Part shown: positions 26,484 through 36,360 of the stretch, piece after piece
Numbering within the stretch: position 1 is the stretch's first letter
Layout of the letters: each line of letters begins with the position of its first letter
Assembly: GCA_025355585.1 (NCBI GenBank)
Contig: JANXZJ010000145.1
Coordinates: 1 to 51,313, forward strand
Length of the DNA: 51,313 nucleotides
DNA from: Mariniphaga sp.
Lineage (GTDB): Bacteria > Bacteroidota > Bacteroidia > Bacteroidales > Prolixibacteraceae
Reading direction: 5' to 3'
Translations under genes and position numbers: made by a program
The notes under the pieces: model-generated
Databases searched by the model: none
Told to the model about the DNA's origin: nothing
What the model saw: only the letters and a program-made list of their open reading frames with translations

Positions 26484-27727
26484 AACGTTTTATATTCAAG
26501 CACAAAAAGTTGATTCTGATCTCTACCGGTGCCTTCGTTTTGATAATGGCAGGCGTATATTTTGTTGGGATAAAACCTTCATCAAAAGTATATAAGGTCA
26601 AAAAGGAAAATTTCGAAGCGTTGATTTCATGTAAAGGAGAAATACAAAGCGAAAAAGCAGTGCTAATCACCATTCCTGATGTTTTTGGCGACCGTACTTT
26701 GGAAATATACGACACGCAGATCAAAGATCTTATCCCCGAAGGTTCAATTGTAAAAAAAAGCGACTTTGTGGGATTGCTCGATCAGGGAAGAATTAAACAA
26801 CTTAAACAAAACAACGAAGAGGCCATCAAAAAGTTGCTTTTCAATATTAATGATGCCAAGATTGACAGTGCCGTTGAACTTGTTGCACTTAGGGATGGTA
26901 TTGAGCAATTTGGCTTTGACCTTCAGTACAAGAAAGTTGAGCTGGAGCAATCGGTATTCGAATCGCCTGCTTATCAGCGTACTTCGAAGATGGCTTATGA
27001 ACGGGCGTTACGACAGCTTGAATATAAAAAACGGGCTTATCAGATGACTCAAAAAGGGCTGAGGGCGCATATTTCAAGGGATGAAACGATGATGAATAAG
27101 CTTGTTGAAAAAGACAAAAAATACCAGGTGGCATTTGATGGAGCGCGCATTCTGGCCCCCAGAAGCGGAATGCTGATTTACGGACGCACATTTGGAAGGG
27201 GCGGAAGCCGCAAGCTCACGATTGGGTCGTATGTCAGTATGCAAAACCCTGTGATAGCAACCTTACCAGACTTGTCAATTCTTGATTCCGAAACCTATGT
27301 TGAAGAGATTTATATCTCAAAAATCAAGGTTGGCGATAGTGCAAGAGTTTATGTCGATGCGCTAAAAAATCAGGAAAAGATCGGTGCAATTTCCAATATT
27401 TCGAATGTTGGGCAGGAAATGACTGGTTTTGACTCGAAGGTGTTTAAAGTGAACATCCGGATAGCCAGTGATAATGACAAAGTCAAACCTGCCATGACAA
27501 CGAACAACGAAATTATTATCGCCCGTGAGCAAAATGTACTTGTAATTCCGCGATCAGCACTGTTTTTAGAAGAAGGAAAGCAGTTTGTTTACCTCCGGGA
27601 ACTTGGGAAAATCACCATTAAAAATGTTGAATGTGGCAACCAGAGTGATAAGTTCGTTGTTATCAAAAAAGGATTGAAAGAAGGTGATAAAATACTATTG
27701 AACAAACCTGAAAATAAGGATAGCTAA
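26480..27727 (+). CDS. Periplasmic adaptor (HlyD/MacA-like), second copy
   Basis: This is a second membrane-fusion protein of the same operon, 415 residues long. An N-terminal anchor (KKLILISTGAFVLIMAGVYF region) precedes the coiled coil (~105-215), lipoyl segment (ILAPRSGMLIYG) and beta-barrel (SETYVEEIYISKIKVGDSAR). The shared blocks SETYV-EI-ISKIKVG and FDSKVFKVNIR versus SDSKVFEVNIR show it arose by duplication with the first adaptor. It could form a mixed ring with it or serve a different state. A promoter element lies between this gene and the ATPase gene. Confidence 0.88.
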   Translation: MKRFIFKHKKLILISTGAFVLIMAGVYFVGIKPSSKVYKVKKENFEALISCKGEIQSEKAVLITIPDVFGDRTLEIYDTQIKDLIPEGSIVKKSDFVGLLDQGRIKQLKQNNEEAIKKLLFNINDAKIDSAVELVALRDGIEQFGFDLQYKKVELEQSVFESPAYQRTSKMAYERALRQLEYKKRAYQMTQKGLRAHISRDETMMNKLVEKDKKYQVAFDGARILAPRSGMLIYGRTFGRGGSRKLTIGSYVSMQNPVIATLPDLSILDSETYVEEIYISKIKVGDSARVYVDALKNQEKIGAISNISNVGQEMTGFDSKVFKVNIRIASDNDKVKPAMTTNNEIIIAREQNVLVIPRSALFLEEGKQFVYLRELGKITIKNVECGNQSDKFVVIKKGLKEGDKILLNKPENKDS

Positions 27728-27776
27728 ACCATCATCTATATTTTTAACTCACAGTGGTTTTCAGGATCAATTTATG

Positions 27777-27784
27777 TAAGTTTG
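27777..27784 (+). promoter_or_regulatory. Bacteroidota -7 element (TAAGTTTG) before the ATPase gene
   Basis: A perfect TAnnTTTG match 20 bases before the ATPase ATG. It suggests that the ATPase and the adenosyltransferase can be transcribed apart from the rest of the exporter. Confidence 0.45.
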
Positions 27785-27803
27785 TAATTGAAAAATCTAA
27801 AGG

Positions 27804-28502
27804 ATGGAAAAATTAATCATACTGAAGGACATTGTTAAAAACTATCTGGTCGGAACACAAGCTGTTTTGGCGTTGCGTTCTGTCTCTCTTGATATTTATA
27901 AGGGCGAATATGTCGCAATTATGGGCGCTTCCGGTTCCGGAAAATCAACGCTGATGAATATCATAGGTTGTCTTGATACGCCTACTTCGGGAAATTATCA
28001 CCTCAACGATAAGGATGTAAGCAGCTTGGATGATGACAGGCTTGCCGAGATCAGAAATACAGAGATTGGATTTGTTTTTCAGACTTTCAATCTTTTACCG
28101 CGTTATACAGCACTCGAAAATGTAATGCTTCCGTTGATTTATGCAGGCGTTGGCAAAGGAAAAAGAATAGAACTGGCAACAGAGAAATTAACAAGTGTCG
28201 GATTAAACGACCGGATGGAACATCGTCCAAACGAATTGTCAGGTGGACAACGTCAACGCGTAGCTGTAGCCAGAGCGCTGATCAATACTCCTTCAATTCT
28301 TCTTGCGGATGAACCTACCGGTAACCTTGACTCGAAAACCTCTGAAGAAATTATGAAGCTTTTTGCGGCGATTCATGCTGCTGGAAACACGATAATTCTG
28401 GTCACTCATGAAGAGGATATTGCCCTGCATGCCCACCGGATAATTAAACTTAAAGACGGGCAGGTCGAAACAGACCATAAAAACGATAACCCAATTTATT
28501 AA
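27804..28502 (+). CDS. MacB/LolD-type ABC transporter ATPase
   Basis: This cytoplasmic ATPase drives the separately encoded MacB-like permease. The 232-residue protein has Walker [10 protein letters not shown] (~42-50), a Q-loop in [17 protein letters not shown], the signature [15 protein letters not shown] (~144), Walker [13 protein letters not shown] (~165) and the switch His in [23 protein letters not shown] is typical of the MacB/LolD/FtsE class. It lies 76 bases downstream of the second adaptor and 17 bases upstream of the adenosyltransferase gene. Confidence 0.95.
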   Translation: MEKLIILKDIVKNYLVGTQAVLALRSVSLDIYKGEYVAIMGASGSGKSTLMNIIGCLDTPTSGNYHLNDKDVSSLDDDRLAEIRNTEIGFVFQTFNLLPRYTALENVMLPLIYAGVGKGKRIELATEKLTSVGLNDRMEHRPNELSGGQRQRVAVARALINTPSILLADEPTGNLDSKTSEEIMKLFAAIHAAGNTIILVTHEEDIALHAHRIIKLKDGQVETDHKNDNPIY

Positions 28503-28519
28503 CCAGTAATTTTTTTAGG

Positions 28520-29065
28520 ATGCGTGTTTATACCCGTACGGGCGATGATGGTACTACCGGATTGATCGGTGGCACCCGTGTTAAAAAATATGATTTACGG
28601 CTCGAGGCTTATGGTACTGTTGATGAATTAAACTCATGGATCGGACTGATTCGTACGCAGGAAATCAATTCGGACGATGTTCTTGATCTGATTCAAATCC
28701 AGAATAAATTGTTTGTTATAGGTGCCCTTCTGGCGACTGATACAACGAAAGTTGAAAGCTCAGATCATTTAGCCTGTTGTGAAGGCGATATTTTGTTCCT
28801 TGAACAACGAATGGACCTGATCCTTGATAACCTGCCTCCGCTGACCAGTTTCCTGCTCCCTGGCGGAAGTAATGCCGTTTCGTATTGCCACCTGGCACGA
28901 ACAGTTTGCAGGCGCGCCGAACGCAGAACATATCAGCTTTCTGCTGAGACTCAAGTTTCGCCTGATGTACTTAAATATCTTAATCGCTTATCGGATTACC
29001 TGTATGTCTTGTCACGTAAAGTAGCTGCTGATAGTGGAATTGAAGAAATTCCATGGAAATCATGA
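28520..29065 (+). CDS. Cob(I)yrinic acid a,c-diamide adenosyltransferase (PduO type)
   Basis: This enzyme transfers the adenosyl group of ATP to cob(I)alamin, making coenzyme B12. The 181-residue protein shows the PduO-type N-terminal ATP motif RTGDDGTTGLIGGTRVKK and the later VDELNSWIGL. The helix SYCHLARTVCRRAERR contains the conserved Arg pair. Length and motifs are complete. It follows the exporter ATPase by 17 bases, an unusual partner, and probably reflects shared transcription rather than function. Confidence 0.93.
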   Translation: MRVYTRTGDDGTTGLIGGTRVKKYDLRLEAYGTVDELNSWIGLIRTQEINSDDVLDLIQIQNKLFVIGALLATDTTKVESSDHLACCEGDILFLEQRMDLILDNLPPLTSFLLPGGSNAVSYCHLARTVCRRAERRTYQLSAETQVSPDVLKYLNRLSDYLYVLSRKVAADSGIEEIPWKS

Positions 29066-29151
29066 AAAAAGTCAGTTTAGGCTTTTATTTCTGAAAAATA
29101 AGTAGTAAAATCGCGCTCTGAGCAAAAAATAATTAATCTCAAAGAAATCAT

Positions 29152-29373
29152 ATGTACTGGACATTAGAATTGGCTTCAAAACTGGAAGATGCACCCTGGC
29201 CTGCAACGAAAGATGAATTGATCGATTTTGCTATTCGATCGGGAGCACCGCTCGAAGTAATCGAAAATCTGCAAGAGATGGAAGATGAAGGCGAAATTTA
29301 CGAATCGATTGAGGATATTTGGCCTGATTATCCCAGCAAGGATGATTTCTTTTTCAATGAAGATGAATACTAA
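29152..29373 (+). CDS. DUF2795 family small acidic protein
   Basis: This 73-residue acidic protein has the DUF2795 pattern: LEDAPWPATKDELIDFAIRS, GAPLEVIENLQEMEDEGE, and a C-terminal aromatic-acidic tail (DDFFFNEDEY). It has no signal or membrane segment. Function is unknown. It stands 86 bases after the adenosyltransferase and may belong to the same transcript. Confidence 0.85.
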   Translation: MYWTLELASKLEDAPWPATKDELIDFAIRSGAPLEVIENLQEMEDEGEIYESIEDIWPDYPSKDDFFFNEDEY

Positions 29374-29511
29374 GGCTCAACAGCTTTTTTGTCGTTGATG
29401 CCAATCGTGTAATGGTCAATCTGTAAGGCAAAAACTGAAAGTGTGTCCACACTTATTTGGCCTTCAATACATCACATTAATTGACATCTCAATTTAGTCT
29501 ATATAGTTTTG

Positions 29512-31140
29512 TTATAATTCCATTTTATTAATTGATGCAGGTTTCTTTTTGGAGCCTGCACTTTTTTTGCGCTTTTCATCGAGAGGATAAAGGTCGAATT
29601 GGTTTAGAGGCCTTTCACTTTCTCTCCAGCGAAATCCGTCCAGTTGAATATCTTCAGCTTTGAGTTCTTTTATAGGAATCGTTTTCCCTTCTGGTTTGGG
29701 ATAAAACCTGATACTGTCAATTTTATTATCGGTAAGATGAAGTCTGATTTTGCTGCTAATCAATCTGTTCATTCCTGAGTATCTATTCTTGTCCTTTAAA
29801 TAGTAAAGCGTTTGGGCGTTCCCGTTCACATCGGCAATCCGAAGTTTGTTGTCAAAAATCTGACCAATAATAATCTTACCCGAAACCTGATTGAATTTAA
29901 CCGAGTCCTCCACCATCACAATGAAGGCACTGTTTTCCAGCCGGGCAATACCGGGATCTGGATTTTTAGCAGTATACTGAATCTTCTCTGCCGTCATCTG
30001 GTTGCGTTCAGACCATAGCGTTGGATCGTAAAACATCATCATTGTTGAATCTTTCATCCGGTATCCCAGTGAGTCACATTGCCCTTGTAAATCGGGTTTG
30101 TGGAACCTGACTTTTCTGTAAGCCATGAAATATTTATCGTCTTTACGTGTACTGTCAGACAGGTCAGGCTTGGTCTGAAGTGTATCAGCATGCATATACA
30201 TCGTATCTTTCTTCCCGTATTGAATGAACATGGCCGAATCGGTTACAAAAGCGATTTTCGTATTCTCGTTATAAACGCCGATTTTCCCTTTAATGGCAAC
30301 TTTATTCGTTGTATCGGAAAGTGTTACCCTGTGTTTTCCACGGCCATTTCCACTTGCCCGGTCATAGAAAAGCGTGTCCGCTTCGAGAACCTGCGATTTA
30401 TTGGTAATCTTCGATGCTTTGTAAAGCTCCGCGACATTTTTCTTTGTGTCGTACCAGCCATTTTCGGAGTAGAGAACACCATCTTTGTTCGTCCCGGTAA
30501 TTGTTGTCGGTCCGACGATAAACGCTCTTTCTGTCTTGCTGTTGTATTTCAAAGTGTCGGCCCGTAAGACAAAATCTTTATTAGTTACGACTACTGAATC
30601 TTTGAAAAACAACATGTTATCATCCGAATAATACCTGCCGATTTTGCTGGTTAACACATTTGCGGTATCTATGATTTTTCCGCCGTTGTTATAGTAACCG
30701 ATATTTGTATTGAGGTCAAATTCAAGTGCTTCTGTTGTAAGCGTTATTGATTTGTCAACCAGTTTCACATTGTTGACAAAACGGGCTAATTTTATGTCCC
30801 CGTCATAAAACATTTTGTCGCCATACAAATGCAGAGTATCGCCCTGGATAATATGTACATTTCCAAAGGTGTCAAACTTCTTGCTATCTGTATATTGATA
30901 AGCGCTGTCGCAAAACATGAGTGCACCGTCGCGTCTGAACCTTACATTGCCTAGCCACCGATCTGCATTCGCTATGATTTTTTCATCATGTACAATTAAA
31001 TCAGCATTATCAATGTCGATGCGTTGTTTCTTTTTTTTGTCTTGTGGTTGAACAGCCTGGATAAACACCGAAACAATCGCCACAAGAAAGATCAAAGGTA
31101 AAAAAGTAAATTTTTCAGTTATGTTATTTTTGTTATTCAA
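29512..31140 (-). CDS. OstA-like (LptA/LptD N-terminal-type) envelope protein
   Basis: This periplasmic protein has the OstA beta-jellyroll fold used in lipopolysaccharide transport. An N-terminal hydrophobic segment (FLPLIFLVAIVSVFIQAV) is a signal or anchor. Repeating beta segments follow: ADLIVHDEKIIANADRWLGN, ALMFCDSAYQYTDSKKFDTF, and LHLYGDKMFYDGDIKLARF. The lysine-rich C-terminus is DEKRKKSAGSKKKPAS. At 542 residues it is larger than LptA and lacks the LptD barrel. It ends the guaB/prolyl-isomerase run, only 6 bases after the SurA-like gene, so a role in outer-membrane assembly is likely. Confidence 0.85.
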   Translation of the reverse strand: MNNKNNITEKFTFLPLIFLVAIVSVFIQAVQPQDKKKKQRIDIDNADLIVHDEKIIANADRWLGNVRFRRDGALMFCDSAYQYTDSKKFDTFGNVHIIQGDTLHLYGDKMFYDGDIKLARFVNNVKLVDKSITLTTEALEFDLNTNIGYYNNGGKIIDTANVLTSKIGRYYSDDNMLFFKDSVVVTNKDFVLRADTLKYNSKTERAFIVGPTTITGTNKDGVLYSENGWYDTKKNVAELYKASKITNKSQVLEADTLFYDRASGNGRGKHRVTLSDTTNKVAIKGKIGVYNENTKIAFVTDSAMFIQYGKKDTMYMHADTLQTKPDLSDSTRKDDKYFMAYRKVRFHKPDLQGQCDSLGYRMKDSTMMMFYDPTLWSERNQMTAEKIQYTAKNPDPGIARLENSAFIVMVEDSVKFNQVSGKIIIGQIFDNKLRIADVNGNAQTLYYLKDKNRYSGMNRLISSKIRLHLTDNKIDSIRFYPKPEGKTIPIKELKAEDIQLDGFRWRESERPLNQFDLYPLDEKRKKSAGSKKKPASINKMEL

Positions 31141-31146
31141 ACCTGG

Positions 31147-32502
31147 TTATTTTTTCCATGATTTTAATTTGAAGTTGCAGTTGGCATAGGCATCATCAAC
31201 ATGGATGTAAGTTTTTGACTGTTGTTTGGAGATCCATTTCCGGTAGACTTCTTCCTTTTTCTTGGCAAGAAACATTTCACTCAGACTTTGATAATCGTCT
31301 TGCATGTTTGCTTTGTGGGCTTCGGTTTTATTGATCAGTTTGACAACCTTATAGACTTTCCTTTGTTTGTCATCAACAGTCTCAAACGGACGTGATGTTT
31401 CTCCGATATTCATAACGGTGATCACTTTGCTCACATCCGGATCAAGGTCTGCAACTCCAAATTTTGAGGAACCGGTGCGCTGTGATGTCACTAATCCGCC
31501 ATTATTTCGTGTGTTCTTGTCTGATGAATAGAGGAAGGCGGCTTGTTCCCATGTTATTTTCCCTTTGCGGACAAAATCGGCGATGCTGTCAATCCTGTTT
31601 TTGGCTTTTACAAGTTCCAGCGGATCAACCTTAGGCATCAGCAAAATGTGGCGGCATTTGATTTTTTCACCCTTGCGATCAATCAATTGGATAATATGAT
31701 AGCCGTATTCACTTTTTACAACTTTCGAAATCTGATTAGGTTTTAGATTAAATGCTTCAGTGGCAAAAGCCGGATCAAGCATTGCTCTTCCAACATAATC
31801 CATTTCGCCACCGTTTCTGGCTGATCCCGGATCTTCGGAATACATAATTGCAAGGGTGGCAAAATTGTCACCGTTTTCAACGCGTTTTTTGAAATCGCGT
31901 AATTTTGCTTTTACTTCAAGATCCTGTTGCTCTGTGATGGCCGGAAGTATTGAGATCTGAGCATATTCCAATTGCGAAACAATTTCAGGAATGTCTTTCG
32001 CCGGTAATTGCCTGTAGAATTGTCTTACTTCTGAAGGAGTTGCAGTAACTTTTGCGATGATTTTGGCTTGCATCTGTTCCGTTTTCAACTGCTCTTTGAT
32101 CGTTTCGCTCATTTCAGCTTTCAGCTGATTGATCGATTTACTGAAATATTTCTCAACCTCTTTTTCCGAACCGATGTTTTCGATGAAATAATTCATACGC
32201 CGATCCATTTGCTGATTGATTTGATTGTCAGTAACAATGATCATTGTATCAAGTTCTGCTTCAGCCAAAAGTAATTTCTGTTCAAGTAGTTGCTCCAGAA
32301 TTTCGCATTTTGCATCACCTTGCGTTGTCACTCCCTGGGCCTGGTTCTGAATGACCCCGGTTTCGATATCCGATTTGAGAATCGGGTTGCTTCCAACAAC
32401 CGCCACAATCTGATCGACGACTTTATCCTGAGCCTTGGAGATCTGTTGTGCAGAAATGATGGTCCCCAGCACAAGGACACTTTTTATTACGTTTTTGAGC
32501 AT
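31147..32502 (-). CDS. SurA-like periplasmic chaperone / peptidyl-prolyl isomerase
   Basis: This periplasmic chaperone helps fold outer-membrane proteins. The 451-residue protein has a signal (SVLVLGTIISAQQISKAQ), a SurA N-terminal domain (DQIVAVVGSNPILKSDIETG; EQLLEQKLLLAEAELD), and two parvulin-like domains. The first is around SQLEYAQISILP to GYHIIQLIDRKGEK (~175-290). The second starts at KCRHILLMPKVDP (~293) and may be non-catalytic. It starts 16 bases after the lipoprotein isomerase gene and stops 6 bases before the OstA-like gene, all on the minus strand. Confidence 0.9.
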   Translation of the reverse strand: MLKNVIKSVLVLGTIISAQQISKAQDKVVDQIVAVVGSNPILKSDIETGVIQNQAQGVTTQGDAKCEILEQLLEQKLLLAEAELDTMIIVTDNQINQQMDRRMNYFIENIGSEKEVEKYFSKSINQLKAEMSETIKEQLKTEQMQAKIIAKVTATPSEVRQFYRQLPAKDIPEIVSQLEYAQISILPAITEQQDLEVKAKLRDFKKRVENGDNFATLAIMYSEDPGSARNGGEMDYVGRAMLDPAFATEAFNLKPNQISKVVKSEYGYHIIQLIDRKGEKIKCRHILLMPKVDPLELVKAKNRIDSIADFVRKGKITWEQAAFLYSSDKNTRNNGGLVTSQRTGSSKFGVADLDPDVSKVITVMNIGETSRPFETVDDKQRKVYKVVKLINKTEAHKANMQDDYQSLSEMFLAKKKEEVYRKWISKQQSKTYIHVDDAYANCNFKLKSWKK

Positions 32503-32518
32503 GTCTTATATCTAATTA

Positions 32519-33373
32519 TCAGTCTGTAATTTTAAATAGGTTCTCTTTTTTCCCTTTTTGGTAAATATTCTTTTGAAGCTCATCGATAAACTCCATTTTC
32601 CGGTTGTTCAGAATTAAATTGGCGATGCCATCTTTTACAAATTCGAATGGCGCTTTGTCCCCTTTTAACCTGTAATCTTTAATGGCTGCAAGATAATATT
32701 TGTTGCCTTCATAAGTTTCAATGAAACCTTTTCGTTTAAGTGCATCATCCGGACTCGTTAAACTAACTGGCATTCTTGATCTTATCTGGCTGAAATCAAT
32801 CCACCGTTCATTGAAATAGTCAAACTTTGTAGCAAACTGAAAACTGTATTTTTCAAGTTCGGAGCGGGATTTGTCATCCAATGAATTCATCCATCTTTTA
32901 AGCTGATCTACTTTTGCTACGTTTTTCGGCACTTCGATGTAGATGGCTTTCACGATATGCTGTTCAAGAATAAACCTTTCGGGATGCAAATCATAAAACT
33001 GGCGAATATCCGAAGCCGTAAGAACAGTGTCAAGTTTTTGATTTATAAGTTGTTGTTGATACCGGTGAATGATTAGTGAAGTTCTGTATTCGTCCAGTTC
33101 ACGCTGAACATCTTTCTGGTCTTCCGAAAGGTTTTCTTCAGCCAATTGTAGCATCAACTCTTGTTTGATCCACCGCTGAATGTAATCTTTTGCCTGATTT
33201 ACGCTGTCTGCTTTGGTGATACCTCCCCGAAGTGCGGAGGAAAGCTCATGTCGAAGCAACAATTTATCTCCGACTTTGGCAACAATACCATCGCCCTGCG
33301 ATGATTTGGAGAAATAGGTGCATCCAGATAAAAAGCTAAATGTCAATATAATAAGATAGAAGTCTCTTTTCAT
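32519..33373 (-). CDS. PpiC/SurA-like lipoprotein
   Basis: This is a second, smaller folding factor of 284 residues. The lipoprotein signal is MKRDFYLIILTFSFLSGC, with Cys18 in lipobox LSGC. A SurA-N-like helical region follows (KVGDKLLLRHELSSAL; IQRWIKQELMLQLAEENL). A parvulin-like core (HPERFILEQHIVKAIYIEVP) lacks an obvious complete active site, so it may act as a holdase. It has its own promoter element and opens the run of three envelope genes. Confidence 0.8.
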   Translation of the reverse strand: MKRDFYLIILTFSFLSGCTYFSKSSQGDGIVAKVGDKLLLRHELSSALRGGITKADSVNQAKDYIQRWIKQELMLQLAEENLSEDQKDVQRELDEYRTSLIIHRYQQQLINQKLDTVLTASDIRQFYDLHPERFILEQHIVKAIYIEVPKNVAKVDQLKRWMNSLDDKSRSELEKYSFQFATKFDYFNERWIDFSQIRSRMPVSLTSPDDALKRKGFIETYEGNKYYLAAIKDYRLKGDKAPFEFVKDGIANLILNNRKMEFIDELQKNIYQKGKKENLFKITD

Positions 33374-33462
33374 TTAAAATTAAATCGTTTTCTCACCTAC
33401 ATCGTTTTAACAAACCATCTTTCCTTAGATGCGATTTGACTGCCCATGGTTGTCACAGGCGT

Positions 33463-33470
33463 CAAATTTA
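33463..33470 (-). promoter_or_regulatory. Bacteroidota -7 element (TAAATTTG) before the chaperone genes
   Basis: A perfect TAnnTTTG match on the minus strand, 90 bases before the lipoprotein ATG and downstream of guaB. It predicts separate transcription of the three envelope genes. Confidence 0.45.
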
Positions 33471-33516
33471 CCTTAAATTCCTGAGAAAAAGATGCTCCTT
33501 TTACATTTCACATTTT

Positions 33517-35058
<1,542 letters not shown>

Positions 35059-35111
35059 TTAAGATGAGATTATTGATAAAAAAAGATTTTCTATTCAGTT
35101 AGTGGAATCGC

Positions 35112-35139
35112 GTAGAGCCGCACGGCCCTGCGGCTCTAC
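35112..35139. repeat. REP-like palindrome (GTAGAGCCGC)
   Basis: Perfect 10-bp arms GTAGAGCCGC and GCGGCTCTAC enclose an 8-base loop. A second copy of the right arm (GTGCGGCTCTAC) follows at 35149-35160. It shares its ends with the palindrome at 15632 and forms the start of the 21-bp array. Confidence 0.75.
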
Positions 35140-35555
35140 AAAATAACCGTGCGGCTCTACAAAAACAACCAGGCGTTCTATCAGTTTAGTGCCAAACTTT
35201 GTAAGGTTTGCACGCAGTTCTGTAAGTTTAACAGGGCGTTCTGTCAAGTGAGCAGGTCTTTCTGTCGGGTGTTGAGGTCTATCTGCTAAGTATCGGGGTC
35301 TTTCTATTGGGTGATGGGGTCTATCTGTTAGGTGTTGGGGTCTACCTGTCATGTGTTGAGGTCTATCTGCTAAGTATAGGGGTCTTTCTATTGGGTGATG
35401 GGGTCGATCTGTTAAGTATTGGGGTCTTTCTGCCGGGTGTTGAGGTCAATCTGCCAAGTGTTGGGGTCTATCTGCCAAGTGTTGGGGTCTATCTGTTAAG
35501 TGTTGAGGTCTATCTGTCATGTTAGCCTGCCACCCTGTCATGAGTTGAAATATTT
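35115..35555. repeat. 21-bp tandem repeat array (about 21 units)
   Basis: The stretch divides without slippage into 21 units of exactly 21 bases. The middle 15 units (35220-35534) fit a consensus close to CTGTTAAGTGTTGGGGTCTAT. The outer units fade, and the first ones still carry palindrome sequence, so the array keeps one phase throughout. There are no spacers, so it is not CRISPR. Both strands have short frames encoding heptads (TDRPQHL on the minus strand), broken by a stop at 35430-35450. The 697-base gap from 34990 to 35686 holds this array and no convincing gene. Confidence 0.85.
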
Positions 35556-35686
35556 ATGTTGTATATGCGGGATAATGCGATCGAGGTAATCAGAAAGAAT
35601 CGGGTGATTGTTTGTCTGATCATGTGACTCTTCTCGTATGCAAATGTTTACCCTGATTTCTGTGACGTGGATAATAAAAACCCAAA

Positions 35687-35993
35687 TTATTTATTAGCTC
35701 TTTCTTTCCCTATTTTTGGATCACGATGAGTACAGATAATACCCATAACGACTACCCGTTCGCGCTCTTCTTCAACTACAAAGTGAAATCATATATGGAA
35801 ATTTTTTAAGAGGCAAACAACGGATATCCTCATAACGAACTTGAAAATATGGGTTTTGGCGGAGATTTTTGTATTCCTTTTGTATAGTCTGATAAAAGTG
35901 TTTTCCCTGGTCTGCCGATTGTTTGTTATACCATCCAATACCTTCGAGTATATCAATATGAGCTTTATGGGTAATTACAATTTTAAAAACCAT
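35687..35993 (-). pseudogene. ParE/RelE-type toxin, frameshifted
   Basis: The frame reads MVFKIVITHKAHIDILEGIG and continues to KKFPYMISLCS, where it stops early. One base too many in the AAA run at 35786-35788 (plus strand) explains this. With one removed, the protein continues through the ParE-like end VVEEERERVV then MGIICTHRDPKIGKERANK and stops at 35687, giving the normal length of about 101 residues. The start at 35993 overlaps the antitoxin stop by 11 bases. Either the toxin is inactivated or there is a sequencing error. A truncated 73-residue form would lack the last strand. Confidence 0.75.
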
Positions 35994-36228
35994 ATTTTTC
36001 CTCAATTTCTTTCTGAATATCGATCCATTCTAAAACATTATCAGGATTATTCTTATAGTCTTTAAGTCTTTGCCTGACAATTTCCTTTTGCCATTCCGGA
36101 ATCTCAAAAGCGTTTTTTTCTTCCTGTCCAATTTCCTCGTATTTATTTTTCAAGTACTCCCAATCCTGGATAGGAATAAACACACCTGTTGTTTTTCCTT
36201 TATTATCTGAAATATATTGTAATTTCAT
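35983..36228 (-). CDS. Antitoxin partner of the frameshifted ParE-like toxin
   Basis: This 81-residue protein (MKLQYISDNKGKTTGVFIPI, then DWEYLKNKYEEIG and the charged EIPEWQKEIVRQRLKDYKNN) looks like the small helical antitoxins paired with ParE/RelE toxins in Bacteroidota. It overlaps the toxin frame and precedes it. The N-terminal beta segment probably binds DNA, while the helical C-terminus wraps the toxin. It would remain useful as an anti-addiction remnant if the toxin is dead. Confidence 0.75.
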   Translation of the reverse strand: MKLQYISDNKGKTTGVFIPIQDWEYLKNKYEEIGQEEKNAFEIPEWQKEIVRQRLKDYKNNPDNVLEWIDIQKEIEEKYGF

Positions 36229-36267
36229 GATTCGATAGTTTTAAAATGCAGCGAAATTCTATACTTA

Positions 36268-36288
36268 GGATACTTCATAAATGTATCC
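36268..36288. promoter_or_regulatory. Inverted repeat, possible toxin-antitoxin operator
   Basis: GGATAC and GTATCC (7-bp arms if one more A-T pair is counted) with a 9-base spacer lie between the promoter element and the antitoxin start, where autoregulating antitoxins usually bind. Confidence 0.35.
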
Positions 36289-36308
36289 TTTTTGATAACG
36301 CTTCATCA

Positions 36309-36316
36309 CAAATGTA
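36309..36316 (-). promoter_or_regulatory. Bacteroidota -7 element (TACATTTG) for the first TA pair
   Basis: A perfect TAnnTTTG match on the minus strand, about 80 bases upstream of the antitoxin ATG. The inverted repeat at 36268 lies in the predicted leader. Confidence 0.4.
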
Positions 36317-36360
36317 TTAAATGGTATACTGAAATCCTAATTTCACGATTACCCTTGTTT

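Noticed and set aside
35095..35525. Short overlapping proteins on both strands within the tandem array (heptad repeats)
   Set aside because: A 21-base period without stops opens frames on both strands automatically. The longer minus-strand frame is broken by a stop near 35435, and no promoter or conserved start is seen.
35115..35555. CRISPR array
   Set aside because: The units are contiguous with no unique spacers, vary in sequence, and no cas genes are nearby.
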